From assembly GCA_009785855.1 (NCBI GenBank), contig WQUG01000047.1, positions 1 to 24,962 on the forward strand: a stretch of DNA of 24,962 nucleotides. Reading direction: 5' to 3'. Source of the stretch: Actinomycetes bacterium (GTDB lineage Bacteria > Actinomycetota > Coriobacteriia > WRKU01 > WQUG01). This document shows positions 14,073-22,774 of this stretch, piece by piece; positions within the stretch are counted from its first letter, which is position 1, and each line of letters opens with the position of its first letter. A model generated the notes under the pieces. The model ran no database searches, was not told where the DNA came from, and saw only the letters and a list, made by a program, of their open reading frames with translations. Made by a program: the position numbers and the translations under genes.

Positions 14073-14720
14073 ATGACCGTTGACAGGACCGGGCTTACCC
14101 CTAAACAGGCGCTTATCTACGACTTCATCGTCACTTACTATCAGCGCGAAGGGATATTCCCCAGCGTGCGCGAGATCGGCAAAGGAGTCGGCCTCAGTTC
14201 GACCGGAACGATCCAGACTCACATCAACAAGCTCATCGAGAAAGGCTTCCTGGGGCGTGACAACGGGAAGTCCCGCGTGTTCTCTCTCCTGCGCGAAGAG
14301 AACCCCGCCTCCTCAGACACCGCCTACGATCGCGGTGAGATCATCGACCTTCCTTTGATCGGACGAGTCGCGGCCGGCACGCCGATCCTGGCTGAGGAGA
14401 ACCGCGAGGAGACCTTGCCACTGCCCGCCTCCCTGATCAAAAGCGGCAGCAAGGAGAGCTTCCTGCTTCGGGTGCACGGGGACTCCATGATAGATGCCGG
14501 TGTGCTCGACGGAGATATGGTGATCGTGCGCGCGCAGAGAACGGCACTGCCCGGTGCGATGGTCGTTGCTCTGATCGATGACGAGGCGACAGTGAAGTAC
14601 TACTACCCCGAGACCGACCACATCCGCCTGCAACCTGCCAACGATGCCTTCGAACCGATACTGAGCCGTGAGGCCGAGGTCGTCGGCGAGGTCATCGGGG
14701 TCCTGCGGATCTTTCGCTGA
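14073..14720 (+). CDS. lexA: LexA repressor
   Basis: SOS repressor and self-cleaving serine protease. The 215 residues begin with a winged helix (LTPKQALIYDFIV, then SVREIGKGVGLSSTGTIQTHINKL as the recognition region). The cleavage site is Ala101-Gly102 (RVAAGTP), the nucleophile Ser138 (HGDSM) and the general base Lys175 (ATVKYYY), so RecA-stimulated cleavage should work. The ATG at 14073 lies six bases after AAGGAG. It is the only plus-strand gene; its last 29 bases overlap the end of hflX. Four LexA boxes lie between it and the divergent microprotein gene. Confidence 0.98.
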   Translation: MTVDRTGLTPKQALIYDFIVTYYQREGIFPSVREIGKGVGLSSTGTIQTHINKLIEKGFLGRDNGKSRVFSLLREENPASSDTAYDRGEIIDLPLIGRVAAGTPILAEENREETLPLPASLIKSGSKESFLLRVHGDSMIDAGVLDGDMVIVRAQRTALPGAMVVALIDDEATVKYYYPETDHIRLQPANDAFEPILSREAEVVGEVIGVLRIFR

Positions 14721-15819
14721 GCACCGAGAGGCGGCGCCGCAACTCATCGATCCCCTCCCCCCTCAGCGCTGATATGACCAGGCTTCCCGGCCAGCGCTCT
14801 TTGAGTGCCTCAGCCTCCCCGATCGCGATCTCGTCACCCTTGTTCAAGACAAGGAGCTGAGGCTTACCTTCAGCTCCCAGCTCGACCAGCACCTCCTGAA
14901 CGGCTGCGATCTGCGCACGCATGACCGGCGAGGCGGCGTCGACCACATGCAGGAGCAGATCGGCCTCGCGGACCTCGTCAAGCGTCGAGCGAAACGAGGC
15001 CACCAGGGTATGGGGCAGCTTGTGTATGAAGCCGACCGTATCGGTCAAAGTCGCCTGTCTGCCTCCCTCAAAACCGATCCGTCGCGTCGTCGCATCAAGC
15101 GTGGCGAAAAGCTTGTCGTAGGCCAGGACCTCTGCCGAGCTCAGACGGTTGAGCAGGGTCGACTTACCGGCGTTCGTGTAGCCGACCAGCACGATCCTGA
15201 AGACCGCTGAGGAGCTGCGCCGCTGGCGCTGCGTCCGGCGTTCACGCCCGATCGCCTCGATCTTCTTTCGCAGAAGCGCGATACGCCTGCGGATCAGACG
15301 CCGGTCGCTTTCCAGCTGCGACTCGCCCGCTCCGAAGCGCGCGCCTGAGGCGCCGCCGAGCTTCTCGCGCGTCAGGTGGGACCACTTCCCCCGCAGCCGG
15401 GGCAGCTCATATTCCAGTTGGGCTAACTCGACCTGGAGTTTGCCCTCGCGCGACGTCGCATGATCGGCGAAGATCGAGAGTATCAGCGCCGTCCGGTCAA
15501 CGACCATGACCGAGTCCGGGAGCAGACGGGTCAAGGCCGTCTCCTGCCGCGGCGTCAGCTCATCGTCGAAGAGGACGACCTCGGCTTCAAGCGCGCTGAC
15601 AAGCTGCCTCAGCTCCTCGGTCTTCCCCTTGCCGAGATAGGTCACGTTATGCGGCGCTGGCAGTTTCTGACTCAGGCGCCCTGCGATCTGGAGATCGGCG
15701 GTCAGGGCAAGACGGCGGAGCTCATCGAAGGTATCGTCGAAGGACCACAGCTCAGATGCGCCCGAGTCGACACCGACCAATAGGGCGCGCAGGCGCGCAT
15801 CTCTGATCTCGGGAGCCAT
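14692..15819 (-). CDS. hflX: GTPase HflX
   Basis: Ribosome-associated GTPase that splits stalled or stress-damaged 70S ribosomes. The 375 residues have the HflX N-terminal domain (ending near KLGGASGARFGAGESQLE), a linker coiled coil (about 165-200), and the G domain with GYTNAGKST (213-221), LFATLDATTRRI as switch I, DTVGF (260-264) and NKGD (326-329). It is shorter than the 400-430 of many homologues, from compact N- and C-termini. The ATG at 15819 is four bases after the dapL stop with a weak ribosome site, so it is probably coupled to dapL. Confidence 0.95.
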   Translation of the reverse strand: MAPEIRDARLRALLVGVDSGASELWSFDDTFDELRRLALTADLQIAGRLSQKLPAPHNVTYLGKGKTEELRQLVSALEAEVVLFDDELTPRQETALTRLLPDSVMVVDRTALILSIFADHATSREGKLQVELAQLEYELPRLRGKWSHLTREKLGGASGARFGAGESQLESDRRLIRRRIALLRKKIEAIGRERRTQRQRRSSSAVFRIVLVGYTNAGKSTLLNRLSSAEVLAYDKLFATLDATTRRIGFEGGRQATLTDTVGFIHKLPHTLVASFRSTLDEVREADLLLHVVDAASPVMRAQIAAVQEVLVELGAEGKPQLLVLNKGDEIAIGEAEALKERWPGSLVISALRGEGIDELRRRLSVLSERSAGPR

Positions 15820-15823
15820 GCGG

Positions 15824-16984
15824 CTAGAGCTTGCTCATGCGCTCCAGGGCCTCGACGAGCCGGTCGTCCTCGCAGGCAAGCGAGAGACGGAACCAGCCCT
15901 CCCCGTCCGGTCCATAGGCCGTGCCGGCCGCGACGATGACGTGTGCCTCCATCAGGACCTTCTCGGCGTATTCTGCCGAGCTGTAGCCCTCGGGCACGCG
16001 CGCCCACATGAATATCGTCCCCTGCGGATACGCATAGTGGATGCCCATCTCATCGAGGGTCTTCATGACGAGGTCACGCCGGTGCTGGTAGAGTGCGACC
16101 ATCGTTGCGATCTCATCCTGCGGACCGGTGAAGGCCTCGATGGCAGCGTCCTGGACCGCCGTGAAGATGCCCGAGTCGATGTTGGACTTCACGGTACCGA
16201 AGGTCTTGATCGCCTCCGTGTTGCCCGCTACGAACGCACAGCGCCAGCCGGTCATGTTGTAGGACTTCGACGTACTGAAGAACTCAAGACAGCAGTCCAG
16301 GGCGCCCGGTCGCTCAAGGATACTCGTCGGCCGGAAGCCGTCATAGGCGACATCGCAGTAAGCGTTGTCGTGGATCAGCAGAAGGTCGTGCTGCTTTGCG
16401 AAGGCGATCGCCCGATCGAAGTACTCAGGGCCGGCCGCCACGCCCGTCGGGTTGTTGGGATAGCTGATGATCATCATCTGGGCCTTGGCCAGGACCTCCG
16501 GTGGCGTCGATTCGAAGTCGGCCAGAAAACCGTTCTCCTCGCGCATCGGCATCCAGTGGGACAGCGAGTCGTTGAGTATCCCCCCGCCCGAGTACACCGG
16601 ATAGCCGACCCCGGGGATCAGCGTATAGCAGCCGGGGTCGACGAAGGCCGGAAAGAGGTGAGCGATACCTTCCTTTGAGCCGATCAGGGATATGATCTGA
16701 CTGGCCGGATCGACCTTGACGCCGAAGCGTGTATCGAGGAACTGCGCGCAGGCCGCCCGATAGGCCGGCGAACCCGAATAGGAGGGGTAATGATGGTTCT
16801 TCGGGTCGCGGATGGCCACGGCCATGGCATCGACGATGTGTTCAGGCGTCGGCTTGTCGGGGTCTCCGATACCCAACGAGATCACATCGTGACCTGCCGC
16901 CTCCAGCTCGGCTTTCTTGCGATCGATCTCCGCGAACAGATAGGGCGGAAGGTTCTCCAGACGTTTGGCGGCGAAGTGTGACAT
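15824..16984 (-). CDS. dapL: LL-diaminopimelate aminotransferase
   Basis: PLP enzyme that converts tetrahydrodipicolinate to LL-2,6-diaminopimelate in one step with glutamate as donor. The 386 residues show a class I/II aminotransferase: LGIGDPDKPTPEHIVDAM at the N-terminus, YPNNPTG (175-181), Asp206 and Tyr209 for the cofactor, and Lys240 in STSKSYNMTGWR as the Schiff-base lysine. The GIGDPDxPTP and SKSYNMTGWR blocks are typical of DapL, and the gene directly follows dapF, which uses its product. By sequence alone an aspartate or MalY-type aminotransferase cannot be excluded. The ATG at 16984 follows AGGAAG. Confidence 0.88.
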   Translation of the reverse strand: MSHFAAKRLENLPPYLFAEIDRKKAELEAAGHDVISLGIGDPDKPTPEHIVDAMAVAIRDPKNHHYPSYSGSPAYRAACAQFLDTRFGVKVDPASQIISLIGSKEGIAHLFPAFVDPGCYTLIPGVGYPVYSGGGILNDSLSHWMPMREENGFLADFESTPPEVLAKAQMMIISYPNNPTGVAAGPEYFDRAIAFAKQHDLLLIHDNAYCDVAYDGFRPTSILERPGALDCCLEFFSTSKSYNMTGWRCAFVAGNTEAIKTFGTVKSNIDSGIFTAVQDAAIEAFTGPQDEIATMVALYQHRRDLVMKTLDEMGIHYAYPQGTIFMWARVPEGYSSAEYAEKVLMEAHVIVAAGTAYGPDGEGWFRLSLACEDDRLVEALERMSKL

Positions 16985-17006
16985 GATCTTCCTTTCTCAC
17001 GAGTCC

Positions 17007-17813
17007 TTACAGCGTGATGCTTCCTTCATAGACGATCCGGGCCGGACCGGTCATCGTGACCGCCAGCGTCGCCGCCTCGATCGAGATATCCAGCGCGCCT
17101 CCCGGTAGCTGGACGGTGACGCTGGGCCCGCACAGGCCCCGGGCGTGCGCCGCGACCGCTGCCGCACAGGCGCCCGTCCCGCAGGCAAGGGTCTCCCCGA
17201 CCCCGCGTTCCCAGACGCGCAGCTTCAGCGAAGCGCGATCGCCGACCTCGCAGAAGCCGACGTTGGCGCCCTGGGGAAAAGCCGCGTCAGTCTCGATGAG
17301 GGGGCCGAGTGTTGCGAGCGGCGCGGAGCTGACATCATCGACGAAGGTGACCGCATGCGGGTTTCCCATGGAAACGCAGGTGAACTGCGTACCCTCGATG
17401 CTGAGCGCCTCGGGCCTGAGCTCGGCGTTTCCCATCGAGACCGCAGCCGCTTCGAAGTGTCCCTCCCGGTCGCGCAGGATGCGGATGCTACGCGCCCCGA
17501 CGGCCGTCAGGATGACAAGTACTTCCTGATCCGGAGCACACAGTCCTCGCTCGACCACATAGGCGCCGATGCAGCGGATGCCATTGCCGCACATCTCGGC
17601 GACAGAACCGTCCGCGTTGAAGAAGTCCCAGGAGAGATCCGCCGGGGGCGCCCCCGGGCCCAGCAGTATCAGACCATCGGCTCCGATACCGAAGTGACGG
17701 TCGCAGAGACGCCGGACCTCAGCGGGGGTCAGCGAGATACGGCGACTCCGGTCATCGATGATGATGAAGTCGTTGCCGAGACCTTCGGTCTTCGTGAAAT
17801 CGATCTCCTTCAT
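17007..17813 (-). CDS. dapF: Diaminopimelate epimerase
   Basis: Cofactor-free racemase that turns LL- into meso-diaminopimelate for lysine and peptidoglycan. The 268 residues have the two catalytic cysteines in mirrored motifs, EMCGNGIRC (Cys75) and LACGTGACA (Cys211), and the substrate loop GLGNDFIIID at the N-terminus. I chose the ATG at 17813, which overlaps the miaA stop as ATGA. An upstream ATG at 17831 would add six residues inside miaA. It is followed after 22 bases by dapL, so the two last steps to meso-DAP are coupled. Confidence 0.97.
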   Translation of the reverse strand: MKEIDFTKTEGLGNDFIIIDDRSRRISLTPAEVRRLCDRHFGIGADGLILLGPGAPPADLSWDFFNADGSVAEMCGNGIRCIGAYVVERGLCAPDQEVLVILTAVGARSIRILRDREGHFEAAAVSMGNAELRPEALSIEGTQFTCVSMGNPHAVTFVDDVSSAPLATLGPLIETDAAFPQGANVGFCEVGDRASLKLRVWERGVGETLACGTGACAAAVAAHARGLCGPSVTVQLPGGALDISIEAATLAVTMTGPARIVYEGSITL

Positions 17814-18718
17814 TTTTCCAGTATAGACCATGCCGCATCGAGCAAAGGATACGTGCCGCCGTCAATCCACGAAATCCGGGGATCAGCAGAGAAGAAGGTC
17901 ATCTGGCGCTTGGCATAGCGACGTGTGTTCTGCTTGATCGCTGCAACAGCTTCCTCATAACTGCTGCCTCCCTCAAGATAGGTCAGAAGCTCCTTGTAGC
18001 CGATCGCCTGGCGCGCGGTGGGTGTCTTGGCCAAGCCCGCTGCCCGCAGGGCGCAGACCTCATCGAGCAGGCCTGCGGCAAGCATCCCCTCGACGCGCGC
18101 GTCCAGGTCACGATAGAGCGTCGCGCGCTCCTTGCTCAGACCCAGATAGCGCACGCCCGGATAGTGCGAGCGGAAGTCCTTGAAACCGGCGCTGCGCTGC
18201 GCATAGGATTCTCCGCGATCGCAGAGCTCGAGCGCCCGGATGACCCGACGGGTGTTGTGCGGATGGACGCGCTCTGCAGAGACCGGGTCGCGCTCCTCCA
18301 ACAGAGCGTAGAGGGCAGCGGCCCCCTGATCTGCGAGAAGGGCCTCGTAGCGCTTTCTGAGCGTGTTGCCCGTCTGCCCGCCACTCGCGAAGTCGAACTC
18401 GTCGAGGGCGGCGCGCACGTAGAGCCCGGTGCCCCCGCAGACGATCACGGGCTGATCCTTCGCCTGACAGTCTTCGATGACCCCCCGCGCATAGCGTTGA
18501 TAGCGAGCCGCGGACCAGGACTGATCCAGACTCACGAGGTCGAGCCCGAAGTGCCTGACGCGCCGCTCTGCGAGCGGGAGCTTCGCGGTCCCGATGTTGA
18601 GTTCACGATAGACCTGGAGCGCGTCGGCAGAGAGGACGACGCCGCACATACGACAGGCGAGGTCACGGGCCAGCTCGCTCTTACCGACCCCGGTCGGCCC
18701 GACGAGCGCGACGATCAT
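17810..18718 (-). CDS. miaA: tRNA dimethylallyltransferase
   Basis: Attaches a dimethylallyl group to A37 of tRNAs that read codons starting with U; MiaB then methylthiolates the product. The 302 residues contain the P-loop GPTGVGKS (7-14), SADALQVYRELNIGTAK, CGGTGLYVRA, RQAIGYKEL and the C-terminal KQNTRRYAKRQMTFF. The start overlaps the miaB stop and the stop overlaps dapF, both as ATGA. The adjacent order miaB-miaA puts the two enzymes of one modification pathway together. Confidence 0.97.
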   Translation of the reverse strand: MIVALVGPTGVGKSELARDLACRMCGVVLSADALQVYRELNIGTAKLPLAERRVRHFGLDLVSLDQSWSAARYQRYARGVIEDCQAKDQPVIVCGGTGLYVRAALDEFDFASGGQTGNTLRKRYEALLADQGAAALYALLEERDPVSAERVHPHNTRRVIRALELCDRGESYAQRSAGFKDFRSHYPGVRYLGLSKERATLYRDLDARVEGMLAAGLLDEVCALRAAGLAKTPTARQAIGYKELLTYLEGGSSYEEAVAAIKQNTRRYAKRQMTFFSADPRISWIDGGTYPLLDAAWSILEK

Positions 18719-20037
18719 GCCAGGGTCCCCTCAAGATAGAAGGGATGGGCCGCGGTGATCCTGACCGCCCGCTCCTGCCCGATCAGGTCTGCGGGCGCCT
18801 TGAGATGCACCAGCTTATAGCCCCGCGTCCGCCCGGTCATGAGCGCCGGTTCACGCTTCGAGGGGCCTTCGATCAGTACCGACTGGGTCGAGTCGAGCAG
18901 GGCCGCGTTGCGCCCGGCGGCGCTGTGCTGGACCAGCTCTGTGAGGCGCTCGAAGCGCTCAAGGGCCACGTCGCGCGGGATCCGATCGGCGAGGCTTGCC
19001 GCGCGTGTTCCCGCGCGAGGCGAATAGATGAAGGTGAACACCTGGTCGAAGCCGATGGCGCGGACCAGCTCGAGCGTGTCCTCGAACTGAGCTTCGGTCT
19101 CCCCGGGAAAGCCGACGATGAGGTCGGTCGAGAGCGTGACGTCGGGGATCTGCGCGCGCAGCTCAGCTGCGAGTGCCCGGTACTGGGCCTGGGTGTAGCC
19201 GCGGCGCATGGCCTGCAGGATCTCGTCGTTGCCGTGTTGTGCCGGCAGGTGAAGATAGCGCAGGACCGCCGGCGTCTGTGCCATGGTCGTGATCGTGGCG
19301 GACGTGAGGTCCTTCGGGTGGCTCGTGGCGAAACCCAGACGACTCACTCCGGTCGCCGCGACCGCTTCAAGCACCTCGGCGAAGCGCTGCTCCCCGTAAA
19401 GGTCGCGCCCGTAGGAGTTGACGTTCTGCCCGAGCAGGGTGATCTCACGGACGCCGTCTGCGACAAGCGCGCGAGCGATGTCATCGATCTCTGCGAGCGG
19501 ACGGCTGATCTCACGTCCCCGGACGAAGGGTACGATGCAGTAACTGCAGAAGTTATCGCAGCCGACCGATATCGGCAGCCAGGCGTGGAAGGCATGCTCG
19601 CGACGCTCGGGCACGACGCGCGTGAAGTCTGCCATCGAGCTCGAGTCCCGACGCGCTATCTGGGGCCTGCTCTCTTCCGTCACCCTCTGCAACAGACGCG
19701 GCAGCTCATGCAGATCATGGGTCCCGAAGACCACGTCGACATGAGGTATCCTCTTCTGAAGCGCTTCCCCGTCGCGCTGGCCGATGCAGCCCCCCACCGC
19801 GATCAGCGGACTACGCCCCGCGGTCTTGAGGCGTTTCAAGCTTGCGACCTGACCGTAGAGGCGCTCGTCAGCGCCTTCACGCACGCAGCAGGTCAAGAAC
19901 ACGATGACGTCAGCCTCATCCGGGCTGCTAGCCGGGCTGAGTCCTTCTGCCTGCAGCAGGCCGGCAACACGCTCGCTGTCATACTTGTTCATCTGGCAGC
20001 CGAAGGTCCTGATGAAGTAGCTGCTACCGAGCCCCAT
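18715..20037 (-). CDS. miaB: tRNA-2-methylthio-N6-dimethylallyladenosine synthase
   Basis: Radical-SAM methylthiotransferase that makes ms2i6A37 from the MiaA product. The 440 residues have the N-terminal UPF0004 domain with cluster ligands Cys14 (TFGCQMNKYD), Cys50 (LTCCVRE) and Cys84 (GGCIGQ). The radical-SAM triad is Cys160, Cys164 and Cys167 (GCDNFCSYC), followed by IVPFVRGREISRP, and a TRAM domain covers about the last 65 residues. The ATG at 20037 overlaps the stop of the GHKL ATPase gene as TGATG. MtaB and RimO are related, but FVRGREISRP and the neighbouring miaA support MiaB. Confidence 0.96.
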   Translation of the reverse strand: MGLGSSYFIRTFGCQMNKYDSERVAGLLQAEGLSPASSPDEADVIVFLTCCVREGADERLYGQVASLKRLKTAGRSPLIAVGGCIGQRDGEALQKRIPHVDVVFGTHDLHELPRLLQRVTEESRPQIARRDSSSMADFTRVVPERREHAFHAWLPISVGCDNFCSYCIVPFVRGREISRPLAEIDDIARALVADGVREITLLGQNVNSYGRDLYGEQRFAEVLEAVAATGVSRLGFATSHPKDLTSATITTMAQTPAVLRYLHLPAQHGNDEILQAMRRGYTQAQYRALAAELRAQIPDVTLSTDLIVGFPGETEAQFEDTLELVRAIGFDQVFTFIYSPRAGTRAASLADRIPRDVALERFERLTELVQHSAAGRNAALLDSTQSVLIEGPSKREPALMTGRTRGYKLVHLKAPADLIGQERAVRITAAHPFYLEGTLA

Positions 20038-21101
20038 CAGTCCTCTTTCATGAAGGGAAGCCGTATGGTGATCGCGTGACGCGTGACCCTGATCTTCACC
20101 TCGTCTGCGACCTGCAGGTAATACTTCTCTGCCAGCTCCTCGAAGGCGCTCTCGACCTGTGACTGCAGAGCGCGCAGGTCCTCGGCGGCGACCTTCAGGC
20201 CCCGGGCGTCGCGATAGATGTCAAGGGAGCCCTCGCCGCTTTTGGCCCCGAAACGTCGACGCATCTCCTCAGCAACAGACGGAAGGGCCGCGATCTCTTC
20301 GCGCTGTATACGGTAGGCGTTGCGCTCTGAGAGAGCGAGGCCCAGGTCCCGGGCCGCCTCATAGAGCTCGGCGCCGTCGCCTGCGAGCGCAGGCCAGAGC
20401 CAGACAGGCGCGCGATGCGGGTCGGCGTCAGGCGCAAGCTGCGCTCCCTGCCGGCGCAAGGTCGCCGCGATCTCTGCCGGCGACCCGAAGTAGATCTCGA
20501 TGTCGGGATGCTGGCACGCGAACTCGAGAGCCGTGCGCAGGAGGTTGCGCGGCCCGCTTACGACCGCAAATCCCTCGGCGCCGGGTTTGATCTTCGGCCA
20601 GCTGCTCTGATCGGCACGCTCTTTGAGCCTGCGGGTATCGACACTGATCGCGAAGGCGGCTCCCCGCTCAGGGCCGCTCGCGACCAGCGAACAGCTGTCG
20701 GCGTTGGCCGAGATCGAATAGAGGGCCATACCGCGCCCGTGCACGCCCCAGTCATCGACGACCATCGAGGCCAGCTTGCTCGTCACGCGGGGCTCGAAGA
20801 TCTGCGGTTGCAGGGCAAGGGGTATGCCCTGTCCGTCGTCGATGACCGTCAGGCGGCGCGTCGCCGCATCCAGCGAGCTTGCGATGAAGAGCCGCGTGGC
20901 CCCTGCGTCGCGCGCGTTGCGCAGAAGCTCGACCAGGATGTCCTCGACGCTGCGGATGTCATGTTTGGCCTGGCGGCGCTGCGCCTCGCTGACGTTGAGC
21001 CGGACGAAGCCCTCGCCCAGGTCCTCTTCGACCTTCAGGTAGGTATCCCCTGAAACAGAAGAGACGAAATCAAGCAGGGGCTTGTCTGAGCTGTCCGCCA
21101 T
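20037..21101 (-). CDS. MutL-like GHKL ATPase of unknown function
   Basis: A 354-residue protein with a GHKL ATP-binding domain in its first about 165 residues. Motif N is ELLRNARDAGA (catalytic-type Glu58, Asn62), motif I IDDGQGIP (88-94), then RVTSKLAS (105-112) and the ATP lid GVHGRGMALYSIS (119-131). The last two resemble MutL ATSKL and GFRGEALASIS more than histidine kinases. There is no transmitter, receiver or membrane segment. The remaining about 190 residues contain no MutL endonuclease motif that I recognise. It lies between rny and miaB, coupled to miaB by TGATG. MutL often neighbours miaA in other bacteria, but the mismatch-repair role here is not shown. Function unknown. Confidence 0.8.
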   Translation of the reverse strand: MADSSDKPLLDFVSSVSGDTYLKVEEDLGEGFVRLNVSEAQRRQAKHDIRSVEDILVELLRNARDAGATRLFIASSLDAATRRLTVIDDGQGIPLALQPQIFEPRVTSKLASMVVDDWGVHGRGMALYSISANADSCSLVASGPERGAAFAISVDTRRLKERADQSSWPKIKPGAEGFAVVSGPRNLLRTALEFACQHPDIEIYFGSPAEIAATLRRQGAQLAPDADPHRAPVWLWPALAGDGAELYEAARDLGLALSERNAYRIQREEIAALPSVAEEMRRRFGAKSGEGSLDIYRDARGLKVAAEDLRALQSQVESAFEELAEKYYLQVADEVKIRVTRHAITIRLPFMKED

Positions 21102-21109
21102 AAGAGCGC

Positions 21110-22639
21110 TTATTTCGCGAAGTCGACGGCACGGCTTTCACGCACGACCATGACCTTGATCTGGCCGGGATACTCCAACTGCTCCTCGATCTCGTGAGCG
21201 ACATCACGGGCCAGGATCACGGCGTCGCCGTCGCTGATCTCATCAGGCTGGACCATGATACGGATCTCACGACCGGCCTGCATGGCATAGGTCTTCTCGA
21301 CACCCGCGTGAGCGTTGGCCACCGCTTCAAGTTTCTCAAGGCGCTTCACGTAGCTCTCGAGCGTCTCACGGCGCGCACCCGGACGCGAGGCGCTGATCGC
21401 ATCAGCGGCCTGGATCAGCACGGCCTCGACCGTCTGCGCTTCGACGTCGTTGTGGTGGGCCATGATGATGTGGACGACCTCGTCATGCTCTCCCAGACGC
21501 TTCGCAAGCTCGGCGCCGATCACGGCATGGGGCCCCTCGATCTCATGATCGATGGCCTTGCCCAGGTCATGAAGGAGTCCCGCGCGCTTGGCGAGCTCGA
21601 CGTCAGCGCCCAACTCTTCTGCCATCACGCCGGCAAGCCAGCTCACCTCAAGGGAGTGGTTGAGGACGTTCTGACCGTAACTCGTGCGGAAGCGCAGGCG
21701 CCCCAGGGTCTTGACGATCTCAGGATGAAGGCTGTGGACGCCGGCATCGAAGGTCGCCTGCTCGCCCTCGCGCTGGATCTGTTCGTTGACGAGTTTCTCC
21801 GCCTTGCCGAACATCTCCTCGATGCGCGCCGGATGGATGCGCCCGTCGGCGATCATGTTCTCCAGCGCGATGCGACCGATCTCACGTCGCACGGGGTCGA
21901 AGCTTGAGAGCACGACGGTCTCAGGCGTGTCGTCGATGATCAGGTTGATCCCCGTGATCTGCTCGAAGGCGCGGATGTTGCGGCCCTCGCGGCCGATCAG
22001 GCGTCCCTTCATCTCGTCGGAGGGGATGTGGACGACGCTGACCGTGGCCTCGGCGGTGTGGTCGGCGGCGACCCGCTGGATGGCGATGCCGACGATGCGG
22101 CGCGCCCGGCGGTCGGCCTCGTCGGTGGCCTGAGCCTCGGTGTCACGGATGAGCGCCACGGCCTCACGCTGGACCTCTTCTTCCAGAGATTTCAGGAGCT
22201 CAGCCTTGGCCTCATCGGCCGTCATAGAAGCGATCTTCTCCAGCCGCTCGGTGACCTCGCTGCGTGCAGCGGTAAGCTCTTCTGCGCGATGCTCGAGCTG
22301 TCCTGCCTGCGAGTTGAGCTGATGCTCGCGCTTGTCGATGTTCTCCATCCGACGATCGAGCGTCTCTTCGCGCTGGACCAGTCGGTTCTCAAGCGCCGTG
22401 ATCTCCTTGCGGCGTTCCTTGTCCTCGGCCTCTGCGGCCGACCTCTGCTTGAAGATCTCGTCCTTGGCCTCAAGGAGCGCTTCCTTCTTCAGGTTCTCAG
22501 CTTCTTTCTGGGCATTGGCGACCAGGTTGCCCGCAGCATCCGCCGCTTTACGAGCCTGTGCGTTGACCAGAAAACGATCGATGGCGAAGCCGAGGGCAAA
22601 TCCGACAACAGCTGCGATAACGATCTCTACAGCAAGCAT
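21110..22639 (-). CDS. rny: Ribonuclease Y
   Basis: Membrane-anchored endoribonuclease that starts mRNA decay in many Gram-positive bacteria. The 509 residues have an N-terminal membrane helix (about 4-20), a long charged coiled coil (about 30-180), a KH domain (about 205-265, GREGRN at 216-221) and an HD domain with His357-Asp358 (LLHDLGKA). Order and length match the family closely. The ATG at 22639 lies six bases after GGAGGG. It has its own promoter about 150 bases upstream and heads the rny-GHKL-miaB-miaA-dapF-dapL-hflX series. Confidence 0.98.
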   Translation of the reverse strand: MLAVEIVIAAVVGFALGFAIDRFLVNAQARKAADAAGNLVANAQKEAENLKKEALLEAKDEIFKQRSAAEAEDKERRKEITALENRLVQREETLDRRMENIDKREHQLNSQAGQLEHRAEELTAARSEVTERLEKIASMTADEAKAELLKSLEEEVQREAVALIRDTEAQATDEADRRARRIVGIAIQRVAADHTAEATVSVVHIPSDEMKGRLIGREGRNIRAFEQITGINLIIDDTPETVVLSSFDPVRREIGRIALENMIADGRIHPARIEEMFGKAEKLVNEQIQREGEQATFDAGVHSLHPEIVKTLGRLRFRTSYGQNVLNHSLEVSWLAGVMAEELGADVELAKRAGLLHDLGKAIDHEIEGPHAVIGAELAKRLGEHDEVVHIIMAHHNDVEAQTVEAVLIQAADAISASRPGARRETLESYVKRLEKLEAVANAHAGVEKTYAMQAGREIRIMVQPDEISDGDAVILARDVAHEIEEQLEYPGQIKVMVVRESRAVDFAK

Positions 22640-22774
22640 GGGTTCCCTCCTTCATGAGAGTCATACACATCACGAAGACAGCCCCTGAGGAGACACCGAT
22701 TGCGACATCATCTACGATTTGACGAACAATATCAGTACGGAAGCGATACCTCCGTGAGCGATCTTTCGTATCTC

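Noticed and set aside
18745..20079. 444-codon plus-strand open frame opposite miaB
   Set aside because: It is a shadow of a strongly conserved minus-strand gene at high GC; its translation has no recognisable domain and runs past both ends of miaB.
20037..21101. Sensor histidine kinase for the GHKL protein
   Set aside because: No His-containing dimerisation helix, membrane segment or partner response regulator is present; the ATP-lid and TSKLAS motifs are MutL-like.
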